Part shown: one piece after another, positions 1-8,387 of the stretch
Layout: every line of letters begins with the position of its first letter
Numbering within the stretch: position 1 is the stretch's first letter
NCBI GenBank assembly: GCA_027486095.1
Contig: JAIXPT010000429.1
Location: 1-33,836, forward strand
Origin: Planctomycetaceae bacterium
GTDB taxonomy: Bacteria; Planctomycetota; Planctomycetia; Pirellulales; UBA1268
Length of the DNA: 33,836 bases
Direction of reading: 5' to 3'
Translations under genes and position numbers: made by a program
The notes under the pieces: model-generated
What the model saw: the letters and a program-made list of their open reading frames with translations, nothing else
The model's database searches: none
What the model was told of the DNA's origin: nothing

Positions 1-23
1 CTTTTTCCTTTTTGGAGGTTTGC

Positions 24-1748
24 GTGATTCGCAAAGTTCTTTCTTGCCTCCTGCCGGCTGTCGCCGTCATCGCCATGTGCACGAGCACGTGGGCGAAGGA
101 CTGCGGCTCCTGCGGTGGCTGCGAGGGTGGCTGTGAAGGCGGCGCCGTCGTCAGTGGTGGTTGTGGTGATGCCGGCGCCTCGTGCGGCGGCACCAAGACG
201 GTGTATCAGAAGCAGTACGTGACCGAGATGAAGACGGTCACCTGCACCGAGTACACCACGGAAACCCGCGAGCGGACCTACACGGTCAACAAGCAGGTTC
301 CGCGGACCGAGACGAAGACCCGCACGGTCACCGTGATGGTTCCCGAGACGAAGACGAAGACCGTGAACTACACGGTCAACAAGAACGTCACGGAAACCAA
401 GACGGCCGAGTACACCGTGCAGGTTCCCTACACCGAGTCGGTCGAGCAGACCTACACGGTGATGGTGCCGGTGAGCGAGGAGAAGACCTCGACCTACACC
501 GTCATGGTTCCGAAGCAGGAAGAGAAGACCTCGACCTACACCGTCCAGGTTCCCTACACCGAAGAGGTCGAGCAGACCTACACGGTGAGCGTGCCTGTTC
601 AGGAAGAGAAGACCGCCACCTACACGGTGATGGTGCCCTACACCGAAGAGAAGGTTTCGACCTACACGGTGAAGGTGCCCTACACCGAGCAGATGGAGCA
701 GAAGTACACCGTGAGCGTGCCCTACACCGAAGAGATGACCGGCACCCGGACCGTGCAGAAGCGCGTCCCGGTGACGACCATGAAGCAGGTGCAGGTCCGC
801 GGCGGCTCGTGGCAGACCCAGATGGTGGAAGTGGCCGGCGGCGTCGATGCCTGCGGCTGCCCCTGCCCCCCGAAGATGTGCTGCAAGCGCGTGTGGGTTC
901 CCTCGTGTGAAACGAAGGAAGTCGCCTGCACGAGCTATCAGTGCACGACGGAAGAGGTCCCCTACTCCTACACGGTCACGAAGTGCCGTCAGGAAGAGCG
1001 GAGCCGGATGGTGAGCGTGACGAAGTGCCGCGACGAGGAGCGCACCCGCACCTACACGGTGTCGAAGTGCCGCCCCGAGGAGCGCACCCGCACCTACACC
1101 GTGACGAAGTACGTGCCGGAGACGAAGACCCGCAAGGTCAGCGTCACCAAGCACAAGGCGGAGGAGCGGACCCGGACCTACACCGTGACGAAGATGGTCA
1201 ACGAGACCAAGACCCGCACGGTTTCGGTTCAGAAGTGCCGCCCCGAGGAACGGACCCGCACCTACACCGTCACGACCTGCGTGCCGGAAGAGCGGACCCG
1301 CACCTACACCGTCACGAAGATGGTGCCGGAGCAGAAGACCCGCACGGTCAATGTCACCAAGTACAAGAGCGAGACCAAGACTCGCGAGTATCAGGTGACG
1401 AAGTGCGTGCCGGAAACCATGACGAAGGAAGTTTCCTACACCGTCATGGTTCCCTCGCAGAAGGAAGAGTCGTACACCGTGACGGTGTATGACTGCGTCC
1501 CCGAGACGAAGACCGCGAGCTACACCGTTCGCGTTCCTCACACGGTGACGAAGGAAGTGCCCGTGCAGAAGTGCGTGACCGTGGCTGTCGAAGTGCCCGT
1601 CGAGGGTGGCTGTGGCGGTTGTGGTGACGCCGGTGCTGCCGGTGGCTGTGGCGACGCTGGTGCCTGCGGTGACGCCGGCGCCTGTGGCGACTGCGGCGGT
1701 GCGAAGAAGGGCTGCCGCCGCAAGGGCTGCCGCCGCTGCGGCTGCTAA
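24..1748 (+). CDS. YTV-repeat, cysteine-rich cell-wall protein
   Basis: This is a secreted structural protein of the planctomycete YTV family, whose members are known from the proteinaceous cell wall of Rhodopirellula. I start it at GTG 24, five bases after GGAGG, instead of the TTG at 12 used by the ORF track; this gives 574 aa. Residues 1-24 form a signal peptide ending in STWA. A Gly/Cys-rich head follows, then about nineteen YTV motifs with a period near 14 residues. The first half uses the pattern YTVxVPYTEE and the second half YTVTKCxPEERTR. A Cys-dense linker (CGCPCPPKMCC) separates the halves, and the tail is Gly/Cys/Lys/Arg-rich. Regularly spaced Cys in the second half could cross-link chains by disulfides (inference). 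The gene stands alone and ends just before a strong terminator. Long ORFs in its other frames are by-products of the repeats. Confidence 0.9.
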   Translation: MIRKVLSCLLPAVAVIAMCTSTWAKDCGSCGGCEGGCEGGAVVSGGCGDAGASCGGTKTVYQKQYVTEMKTVTCTEYTTETRERTYTVNKQVPRTETKTRTVTVMVPETKTKTVNYTVNKNVTETKTAEYTVQVPYTESVEQTYTVMVPVSEEKTSTYTVMVPKQEEKTSTYTVQVPYTEEVEQTYTVSVPVQEEKTATYTVMVPYTEEKVSTYTVKVPYTEQMEQKYTVSVPYTEEMTGTRTVQKRVPVTTMKQVQVRGGSWQTQMVEVAGGVDACGCPCPPKMCCKRVWVPSCETKEVACTSYQCTTEEVPYSYTVTKCRQEERSRMVSVTKCRDEERTRTYTVSKCRPEERTRTYTVTKYVPETKTRKVSVTKHKAEERTRTYTVTKMVNETKTRTVSVQKCRPEERTRTYTVTTCVPEERTRTYTVTKMVPEQKTRTVNVTKYKSETKTREYQVTKCVPETMTKEVSYTVMVPSQKEESYTVTVYDCVPETKTASYTVRVPHTVTKEVPVQKCVTVAVEVPVEGGCGGCGDAGAAGGCGDAGACGDAGACGDCGGAKKGCRRKGCRRCGC

Positions 1749-1780
1749 GGCCAAGGCCAGACACTTCGTGTCGTGATCAA

Positions 1781-1822
1781 GAGGGGGCCGGGCGAGCGAT
1801 CGCCCGGCCCCCTCGCTTTTTT
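1781..1822 (+). terminator. Rho-independent terminator after the YTV gene
   Basis: A perfect 14-bp inverted repeat (GAGGGGGCCGGGCG, loop AGCGAT, then the exact complement) is followed by GCTTTTTT. It begins 32 bases after the YTV stop codon. The stem is almost entirely G-C, so it should end transcription efficiently and isolate the YTV gene from the FKBP-fusion gene. Confidence 0.88.
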
Positions 1823-1853
1823 CTTCTGCGAATCGCCTTTCCGAGCCGAAAAA

Positions 1854-1882
1854 TTGACGTTCGGCGAACCCCGGGGTAGTTC
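1854..1882 (+). promoter_or_regulatory. Possible promoter of the FG-GAP/FKBP gene
   Basis: TTGACG at 1854-1859 matches five of six bases of the sigma-70 -35 box. Seventeen bases downstream lies TAGTTC, a poor -10 match (TA plus little else). It lies directly after the YTV terminator and about 50 bases before the next gene, which is where a promoter is needed. The weak -10 keeps the call tentative. Confidence 0.3.
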
Positions 1883-1933
1883 TAGCCGTAGAGACTGCCC
1901 GAGCCCGAGGTTTCGCCCGCCAGAGTGTCCGCC

Positions 1934-3742
1934 ATGCGTCGCCGCCGCTTGCCCACCCGCCGCTCGACCCACACGCTCTTGCGGTGGGAATCGCTCGGCC
2001 ATGCGGTGACCGGGCTCGAGACTCTCGAAGCGCGGCAGCCCCTGGCCGCCGACCTGGCAGCGGAGATCACGGCTCCGGCCTTCTTCACGCCCGCGACCCA
2101 GGGCGCCTACACCGTCGTCGTGAGAAATCTGGGCACGACCGACGTCGCCAACGCATCCCTCACGACGGCCCTCGCGAGCCAGTTTCGCAACCCTGTCTGG
2201 ACGGCTGCCTACTCGACGGGTGGCTCGGGGCCGGTGAGCGGGGCGGGGCAGATCGCGACCGGCGACACGCTCTCGATCCCGCGGGGCGGGTCGGCCACGT
2301 TCTCGATCATCGGCACGTTTGCGGCCGATGCCACGGGCCTTGCCTCCTCGACGGCCACCGTCGTGGCGGCCGGCGACACGACGGCCGCCAACGACAGCAT
2401 CACCCGCACCCAGGTGCTCGTGCCGAAATCGCTCCTGCTCACCGACGCCGCCGGCTGGACGAGCTCGTCGATCGTGCGCGTGATCGACCCGGCCAGCGGT
2501 GCGGTGCGAACGCAATTTGATGCTTATCCGGGCGGCTACCGTGGCGGCGTGCAGGCGGTGCTCGCCGATCTCGACGCCAACGGGCTGCCCGAGATCGTCG
2601 TGGCTCCGGGCCGGGGGATCACCGGCGTCGTCAAGGTGTTCACGCTCGGCGGCGTGGAGCTCCCGGCCTACCGGATCACCCCGTTCGGGCCCCGCTGGAC
2701 GGGCGGCGTGAATCTGGCCGTGGGTGATGTCGATGGCGATCGGCTCGCCGACATCGTCGTGTCCCGGGCCACGGGCGACGGCGAAGTGCGGGTGTTTCGC
2801 ACCGCCGCGGCCGCGACGCCGGGCCAGTTCGTGACGATCCGGCCGTTCGCACAAAACTTCGTCGGAGGCTCGACCGTCGCGGTCGGCGACTTCGGCACGT
2901 TTGCCGGCGGCACGACGGTGGATGCCGGCAAGCCCGACGGCCGGCTCGAGATCGTCGTCGGGAACGGGCCGACGACCACGCCGCTCGTTCGGGTGTACGA
3001 AGTATCGGGCACGAGCCCGGCGGTGGTGAAGGCCTTCGAGCCCTTCGAGGCGACCTTCGCGGGCGGCGTCGCCGTCTCGACGGCCCGGGTAAACGCCGAT
3101 TCGATCGCGGACGTGATCGTGGCGGCCGGCCGCCGGGGCGGCTCGCAGATCGAGATCTACGACGGCCGCGTCGGCACGAACGCACGGCTGCAGACTGCGG
3201 CCGCATTCGCCGCGCTCGGCTCGAAGAATGCCGCCGTGGCTGCCGCGGCGATCGACACCGACGGCGATGGTCGTGCCGACTGGCTGTATGCGACCCAGGG
3301 CGCCGGCGGAACGGCCAGCCTGCGGCGGGCGGCGATCGGCAGCGCGGCGTTTGGCGCGATCGGCGGCCTGACTCCGGATGCGGCGGTGTCGGCCCCGGTG
3401 GAAGCCTCGCCTGCCGCGATCGTGACGACCGCATCGGGGCTGCAATATCGCGACATCGTGGTGGGCGGCGGGGCGCGGCCATCGTCCGACACGGCCCGGG
3501 TGACGGTGAATTACGAGGGGCGGCTCCTCAATGGCACGCGGTTCGATGGCAACAACGGCACGTCGTTCGCCTTGAACGGCGTCATCAAGGGCTGGACCGA
3601 GGGCCTGCGGTCGATGCGGGTGGGCGGCCGGCGGCAGCTCATCATCCCGGCTGATCTCGGCTACGGCAGCACGGGCAGCGGCGGCAGCATCCCGCCAAAC
3701 GCCACGCTCGTGTTCGACGTCGAGCTGCTCACGACGACCTGA
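1934..3742 (+). CDS. Secreted FG-GAP repeat protein with C-terminal FKBP-type peptidyl-prolyl isomerase domain
   Basis: A 602-aa multidomain exported protein. The basic N-terminus leads to LETLEARQPLAAD (residues 28-40), a variant of the LEPR-XLL-like motif found near the start of many large planctomycete secreted proteins. A CARDB/DUF11-like beta-sandwich follows (about 45-160). Next come about five FG-GAP/VCBS-like repeats with calcium-loop motifs such as DVDGDRLAD and DTDGDGRAD (about 185-470). The last 110 residues are a complete FKBP fold. The usual active-site positions are visible: VNY, RFD, SFAL, VIKGW, LGYG and VFDVELL. The enzyme should therefore catalyse proline cis-trans isomerisation outside the cytoplasm (inference). 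ATG 1934 is preferred over GTG 1925; neither has a clear ribosome site. The domain combination is unusual. Confidence 0.85.
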   Translation: MRRRRLPTRRSTHTLLRWESLGHAVTGLETLEARQPLAADLAAEITAPAFFTPATQGAYTVVVRNLGTTDVANASLTTALASQFRNPVWTAAYSTGGSGPVSGAGQIATGDTLSIPRGGSATFSIIGTFAADATGLASSTATVVAAGDTTAANDSITRTQVLVPKSLLLTDAAGWTSSSIVRVIDPASGAVRTQFDAYPGGYRGGVQAVLADLDANGLPEIVVAPGRGITGVVKVFTLGGVELPAYRITPFGPRWTGGVNLAVGDVDGDRLADIVVSRATGDGEVRVFRTAAAATPGQFVTIRPFAQNFVGGSTVAVGDFGTFAGGTTVDAGKPDGRLEIVVGNGPTTTPLVRVYEVSGTSPAVVKAFEPFEATFAGGVAVSTARVNADSIADVIVAAGRRGGSQIEIYDGRVGTNARLQTAAAFAALGSKNAAVAAAAIDTDGDGRADWLYATQGAGGTASLRRAAIGSAAFGAIGGLTPDAAVSAPVEASPAAIVTTASGLQYRDIVVGGGARPSSDTARVTVNYEGRLLNGTRFDGNNGTSFALNGVIKGWTEGLRSMRVGGRRQLIIPADLGYGSTGSGGSIPPNATLVFDVELLTTT

Positions 3743-3790
3743 CGGCTCACCCCCCGGCCCACCTGGCGCCGGTCGTCTGCCATCGCCGCG

Positions 3791-4864
3791 TTACCAACGG
3801 GCTTCGAGGCCGAGATTGGCGCCGTGAAGAAAGGCGCTCGAGTTCGCGCTGATCGCGGTGCTTCCCGCCGGCAGGGCCGCGAAATCGAGCTGGTCGGGGG
3901 CGAGGGCCACGCCCGAGATCCAGAGCAGGTTGTAGCCGGCCCGCAGGCCCCAGGTGTCGCTGAGCTTGTAGATCACGCTCGCGCTCAGGTCGCCGATGAA
4001 CCCTACGCCGCCGTCGCGCGACGCTCCGGCCGAGCGAATCTCGCCGCCATCGAGGGCGTCGATGATCGGCGCTTGCGACTGCGACCGCTCCGCACCGGCG
4101 AGCACCGTCTTCGCCCAGCCTTCGACGGCCCACCGCTCCCATTCCATCCGACCGCGCGTGCCGAGCTGTGCGCCGAAAAGATTCGAGCTCGACCGCACGC
4201 CGTAGGTGGTGGGCAGGGGAGGGGCCGCCGGGGCGTAGGAGACGCTCGCCGATTCGTCGAGCCCGGCCCAGCGAAAGCCCACGAGCCAATCGACTTGCCC
4301 CGCCACATAGCCCTCACACCGCTGCCAGGGCCTTCCAGAGCGGCGGTCGTAGCCGGTGTCGGCCTCGCGCAGAAACACGTTCGCCTCGGCGGAGTTGAGC
4401 GTCGAGGAGTAGGTGGCCCGGGCGAACGAAGCATCGTTGAGCCCGACATTCGGCTGGAGCGCAAGCGGATCAGGGGCCCGCAGCGTGCCTGGGCCGGTCG
4501 CCTCGGCCGCGGCGAACATGCCCCACACGCCGAGGTAGCCCACCTCCCAGCCGCGGCCACAGTCATCGACATCGCCCACGAACAGCCGAATCCCCGGCTG
4601 CACGGCGAAGTGCATGTCGCGCCCCGAGATGACAGCCGGCGCGTCCACCGCCGCGCCGTCGAACACGAGCGGCTGGTTCGAGGCGCGGTTCCACCGCTGC
4701 AGAAACACCGTGTCGAACGTGGCGTAGGCGCCCGGCTCTCCGGCCCACGCCGGCCGCGGGTCGAGCCCCACGACCACCGCGCACGTAACCGCGAAGCTCG
4801 CGAGCACGCGATTGAGACGCAGTCGTGATCGCCGCCCGGCCATGGCACCCCACCCGATCGTCAT
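3791..4864 (-). CDS. BBP7-family outer-membrane beta-barrel protein
   Basis: This resembles the putative beta-barrel porin 7 (BBP7) family, which is expanded in planctomycetes. From ATG 4864 the protein is 357 aa. ATG 4843 is an equally possible start, and the ORF-track start at 4951 adds a tail unlike a signal sequence. A basic n-region (RRSRLRLNR), a hydrophobic stretch and AWA-GE form a clear signal peptide. The mature part starts with the family-like YATFDTVFLQRWN. It then shows alternating polar and hydrophobic strands with Gly/aromatic girdles, and ends in an aromatic residue (LGLEARW), as barrels inserted by BamA usually do. Pore substrate is unknown. It converges on the FKBP-fusion gene and diverges from the sulfotransferase gene. 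Confidence 0.8.
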   Translation of the reverse strand: MTIGWGAMAGRRSRLRLNRVLASFAVTCAVVVGLDPRPAWAGEPGAYATFDTVFLQRWNRASNQPLVFDGAAVDAPAVISGRDMHFAVQPGIRLFVGDVDDCGRGWEVGYLGVWGMFAAAEATGPGTLRAPDPLALQPNVGLNDASFARATYSSTLNSAEANVFLREADTGYDRRSGRPWQRCEGYVAGQVDWLVGFRWAGLDESASVSYAPAAPPLPTTYGVRSSSNLFGAQLGTRGRMEWERWAVEGWAKTVLAGAERSQSQAPIIDALDGGEIRSAGASRDGGVGFIGDLSASVIYKLSDTWGLRAGYNLLWISGVALAPDQLDFAALPAGSTAISANSSAFLHGANLGLEARW

Positions 4865-5034
4865 GAGTCCTACGATCGGTGTTTTCGGCACTGCCGGCAG
4901 GGGCCATGAGCAATCGTTTTGCCGGCCGCTGAAAGGCGGCAAGCTGCGCAAGGCAGGCAGGCCGGGGCGCCAGATCCCCCGATGACAGCAGGGGGGCCGG
5001 CATGGTACGAGCCCTTCTTGGAGAAGCCGCCCGC

Positions 5035-5709
5035 ATGTTGATTTCGCATTCCCGCCGATTCGCCTTCGTGCACCTGCCCAAGACGGGCGGGTGCAGCGTG
5101 AAGGTGGCGCTCCAGCCGTTTGCCGACGATCCGCTGGCCTACGCCCCCAACCGCTGGCTCGATCGCTGCGGCATCCACGTCAACTACTTCGCCCCATGGT
5201 GGCACAAACGCTTCCGCACGCACACGCCGGCGGCGATCCTCCATCGGGAGCTGCCGCCCGATGCGTTCGCCGATCTCTTCACGTTCGCCTTCGTGCGGAA
5301 TCCCTGGGATCTGCTCGTCTCGTCCTATCACTTCCTCACGCACAGCCACCGGCACCGCCGAGGCCGCGTCGCCCGGCGGCTCGGTTCGTTCGAGCGCTAC
5401 GTCGCCTACGAAGCCAGCCGCGGCAAACTCGTGCAAAGCCGGATGCTGACGAGCCGGCATGGCAGGCTGCTCGTGGATTTCGTGGGCCGGTTCGAGGCGC
5501 TCGAGGCCGACTTCACCACGGTCTGCCGGCACCTGCAGCTCGCGGCCCGGCTCCCGCATGTCAACGCCGGCGCCGGCGGCGACTACCGCTTGCACTACAC
5601 GCCCGCCCTGGCCGCACTGGTGGCCGACGCCTTCGGGCCAGACATCGATCGCTTTGGCTATTCGTTCGACGCTCCCGCGCTCGGCTCCTCCGCGAAGCAT
5701 GCGGCATGA
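5035..5709 (+). CDS. Sulfotransferase (family 2 type), first gene of the plus-strand glycan run
   Basis: Probable PAPS-dependent sulfotransferase acting on a carbohydrate. The 5'-phosphosulfate loop is HLPKTGGCS near the N-terminus, preceded by the typical MLISHSRRFAFV start. The 3'-phosphate region is FVRNPWDLLVSSYHF around residues 90-105. I choose ATG 5035 because GGAGAAG lies eight bases upstream and because relatives begin this way; ATG 5002 would add 11 residues. At 224 aa it is about normal for compact bacterial members. Its stop overlaps the ATG of the GT90-like gene by four bases (ATGA), implying translational coupling and a shared pathway. The acceptor sugar cannot be read from sequence. 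Confidence 0.85.
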   Translation: MLISHSRRFAFVHLPKTGGCSVKVALQPFADDPLAYAPNRWLDRCGIHVNYFAPWWHKRFRTHTPAAILHRELPPDAFADLFTFAFVRNPWDLLVSSYHFLTHSHRHRRGRVARRLGSFERYVAYEASRGKLVQSRMLTSRHGRLLVDFVGRFEALEADFTTVCRHLQLAARLPHVNAGAGGDYRLHYTPALAALVADAFGPDIDRFGYSFDAPALGSSAKHAA

Positions 5710-6680
5710 TCGCTGCCGCCGGGGCCTCCGAGGCGGTGTCACGATGGCACCCCGAGGGGCCGCGCTATTGGCTCGTGCGACCGCGGCGCACGCTCCGTGC
5801 CTTGTCGCACCGGCCGGTCGCGGTCGGCTTCGACGGCATGCTCGGCCCCTCGCAGACACGCTGGACGCTCGTTCCACAGGGCTCCGCTCGCCGGGTGGTG
5901 ATCCAGTTTCATTCGGCGCAAACAGCCAGCCGGCTCCTCATTCGCTGGCGGCTCCTGGCCGACGTGATTCATCGGATCGCGGCAACGGCCGGTGCATTCT
6001 CGTTTCACGACGTGCTCATCGACCTCGGCGACGGCGTCGATGCCGACGCTCCCGCCGGGATCCTCGCCTTCGCGCGGCGGCCCGGTTCACAGGCCCGGCT
6101 GATCCCCAACCCTTATCTGCTGCGGCCCCGGCCCTGGCTCGGCCCGGCGCTCCCCTGGGCGTGCAAAACAGACCGCGTGTATTTTCGTGGGGCCAGCACC
6201 GGGGCTACCACCTACGAAACAAACACCCGCGTGGCCCTGTGCCTCACCGCCAAAAGCATCTCCCGAGCGGATTGCCGCGTGTCGCGGCTCAAGCAGGTAG
6301 ACAGCCGGTTTGCCGCGCGGCTCGAGCAGGATGATCTCGTGGGCTGGCGGATGCCCGTGTGGGCCATGAACCGGCATCGGTTTCTCGTCGATGCCGATGG
6401 CAACTCGTCGTCATGGGATCGCTACCTGCTCGGCGGCTTGTTCGGAGGCCTGCCGATCCGGTTCGAGGCCGGCTGGGAGGAGTGCTGGCACGATCTGCTC
6501 GAGGATGGCGTAAACTACGCGGCCGCCGATCGCACCTCGCTGCCCGACGTGGTAGAACGCTTGCGGGCGCGGCCCCGCGAGGCGCGGGCCATCGCCCGTG
6601 CCGCCCGGCGCACGGTCGCCGAACGCCTGTCTCACCGGGCCCTCCGCGAGCGGCTCGCGCACACGCTCTCTTCCACCTGA
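5706..6680 (+). CDS. GT90 / CAP10-domain glycosyltransferase
   Basis: A 324-aa protein whose C-terminal half matches the CAP10 (GT90, lipopolysaccharide-modifying) domain. It has YFRGASTGATTYETNTR, then a basic segment, then FLVDADGNSSSWDRYLLGG, and finally WHDLLEDGVNYAAADRTSLPD followed by a helical tail. In eukaryotes GT90 enzymes include the Cryptococcus capsule protein CAP10 and the protein O-glucosyltransferases; many use UDP-xylose or UDP-glucose. No signal peptide is evident, so it probably works in the cytoplasm or at the inner membrane face. The ORF-track start at 5091 lies inside the sulfotransferase gene and is wrong. The ATG at 5706 overlaps the previous stop. Donor and acceptor are unknown. 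Confidence 0.8.
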   Translation: MIAAAGASEAVSRWHPEGPRYWLVRPRRTLRALSHRPVAVGFDGMLGPSQTRWTLVPQGSARRVVIQFHSAQTASRLLIRWRLLADVIHRIAATAGAFSFHDVLIDLGDGVDADAPAGILAFARRPGSQARLIPNPYLLRPRPWLGPALPWACKTDRVYFRGASTGATTYETNTRVALCLTAKSISRADCRVSRLKQVDSRFAARLEQDDLVGWRMPVWAMNRHRFLVDADGNSSSWDRYLLGGLFGGLPIRFEAGWEECWHDLLEDGVNYAAADRTSLPDVVERLRARPREARAIARAARRTVAERLSHRALRERLAHTLSST

Positions 6681-6698
6681 CGCCCACCGGACACCGCC

Positions 6699-8387
6699 AT
6701 GAAGCGGCAACGCGGCCCGCTGGGACGAAGCCTCAAAAGCCTCGAGCAGGCCTTCCGCAGCGTGCGGCAGCGGGTGCGCGACGAGCGCCAACGCCGCCAA
6801 CTTGTCCGTGCCGCCCGGCGGATCGACCCGCGGGCACTCAGGCAGCCAAGTGGCCGCTTGCCTGCGATCGAATTTCTCGTGCTGGCGACGGACACTTCTC
6901 CCGAGGGTATGCGGGCGCAGGAGCGGTGCGTGGAATCGATTCGTGGCCAGCTGCAGCCCGCCGCAGGCGTGACGGTGCTTGGCGAGCGGCCTCTCGAAGG
7001 CATTCGTGAGACACTCGAATCGTGCTCCGATCGCCCTCTTGCGGTCTGTCTTTCGACCGCCGAACTCTGCGCCGACGCCACGCTCTGGATCGGCCTCGCG
7101 CTCGCCTCGGCAGCCGACTGGCACGCGCTGTATGCCGACCATGCGGACAGCCTCGGCTCCGCGCCGCCGATTCCCCATCTCAAGCCCGATTTCTCCTGGC
7201 TCTATCTGCTGGCAGGAAACTTTGTCGAGCCGTTCGTCGTCTACCGCCGCGATATTCTCGCAGAGGCCGTTCATCGCCTGCTCGATGATCCGGCCGCACT
7301 GCGATCCGCTCACGAGCTCTTCTACGCCCTCGCCCTCGAGGCCCTGCACGGCCGCGATGCGGCCACCGTGCTCCATGTGCGGCATCCGCTCGCGGTGGTC
7401 CATGCTGCGTCCGGCGCCCCACTGCACACCGTGGCGACGGCAGCCCTCGCCCGGTGCGGCATCGAAGCCTCGGCCGTGGCCCATCCCGGTGATCCTGCGA
7501 TCCACCAGTTCACGTTCGGCCGCGCCTCGTCGCCACCGGTGTCGATCATCATTCCCACGAAAAACGCGGCCGGCCTCGTGAAGACGTGCGTCGCTGCCGT
7601 GCGCGCGACCGCAGGCTACGACGCCTACGACATCACCGTCATCGACCACGATTCCGACGAACCCGAGTTACTCGACTACCTGGCACGTGAATCGACAGCG
7701 GGGCGGCTTTCGGTGCTGCGCTATTCCGGGCCGTTCAACTACGCGGCCATGAACAATGCCGCCGTGCAGCGTACGACGGCTCCGCTCGTGCTGTTCCTCA
7801 ACAACGACGTCGATGGCTTCTCACCCGGATGGCTCGGCCAGATCGTGGCGACGATCGGCCTCGACTCCGCCTTGGCCGCGGTGGGCTGCCGGCTCGTCTA
7901 CCCCGACGGCGACATCCAGCATGCCGGCGTGGTCTTCACGCCCCGGCGGCATGGCTTCCACGGCCAGGCGGGCCTCCCGCACGACGCCCTCGGGTATCGC
8001 GGCCGCCTGCAATCGCTCCAGGAATACTCGGCGGTGACGGCCGCGATGATGCTCGTACGCCGAGAGGCCTTCGCTGCTGTCGGTGGATTCGACGAGATCT
8101 TCCCGGATGACTACAACGATGTCGATCTTTGCCTGCGGCTGCGGCGGGCAGGACACAGGATCGCGTACACGCCGCATGTGACCGCCGTGCACTGGGAGAG
8201 CCGCACCCGCACCGCGAAGTGGACGGCGCAGGACGTGTTCGAGGCCCGCTGGGCCGACTACTTCGCCGCCGATCCCTTCTACAGCCCGCACTTCTCCGAG
8301 CGGGAGTTCGCGCCCGACGCCCTCGAACGGTTGTGGCGCGAGCGGAAGCTCGTCGCCCTGCTCGACGCCCTCGAGGCGCCCGGATGA
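6699..8387 (+). CDS. Family 2 glycosyltransferase with long N-terminal region
   Basis: The 562-aa product has a GT-A fold GT2 domain from about residue 280. VSIIIPTKNAAG is the nucleotide-binding start, LFLNNDVDG the DxD-like metal site, and the acceptor region has GGFDEIFPDDYNDVDLCLRLR. This GT2 subtype is common in rhamnan and O-antigen clusters, often alongside RgpF-like proteins, as here. The first 275 residues contain a second, degenerate GT-like region (a basic helix, then a segment ending in YALALEALHG) that I cannot assign. The gene sits 18 bases after the GT90 gene, and its stop overlaps the start of the RgpF-like gene (ATGA). Confidence 0.85.
   Translation: MKRQRGPLGRSLKSLEQAFRSVRQRVRDERQRRQLVRAARRIDPRALRQPSGRLPAIEFLVLATDTSPEGMRAQERCVESIRGQLQPAAGVTVLGERPLEGIRETLESCSDRPLAVCLSTAELCADATLWIGLALASAADWHALYADHADSLGSAPPIPHLKPDFSWLYLLAGNFVEPFVVYRRDILAEAVHRLLDDPAALRSAHELFYALALEALHGRDAATVLHVRHPLAVVHAASGAPLHTVATAALARCGIEASAVAHPGDPAIHQFTFGRASSPPVSIIIPTKNAAGLVKTCVAAVRATAGYDAYDITVIDHDSDEPELLDYLARESTAGRLSVLRYSGPFNYAAMNNAAVQRTTAPLVLFLNNDVDGFSPGWLGQIVATIGLDSALAAVGCRLVYPDGDIQHAGVVFTPRRHGFHGQAGLPHDALGYRGRLQSLQEYSAVTAAMMLVRREAFAAVGGFDEIFPDDYNDVDLCLRLRRAGHRIAYTPHVTAVHWESRTRTAKWTAQDVFEARWADYFAADPFYSPHFSEREFAPDALERLWRERKLVALLDALEAPG

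Noticed and set aside
182-1492. Long plus-strand ORFs at 182-910 and 941-1492 (His/Asp/Arg-rich repeats)
   Set aside because: They are the second reading frame of the YTV repeats; their periodicity only mirrors the real gene.
24-1748. Regular 42-base repetition that could suggest a CRISPR or satellite array
   Set aside because: The units are in-frame coding repeats of the YTV protein, vary in sequence, and have no spacers of unique sequence between identical repeats.
1745-3445. 566-aa minus-strand ORF opposite the FKBP-fusion gene
   Set aside because: It is Arg/Gly/His-rich, has no recognisable motif, and is antisense to a gene with clear domains; typical of high-GC shadow frames.
5091-5705. 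N-terminal 205 codons of the 529-aa ORF
   Set aside because: They overlap the sulfotransferase in another frame and show no homology; the GT90 protein begins at ATG 5706.
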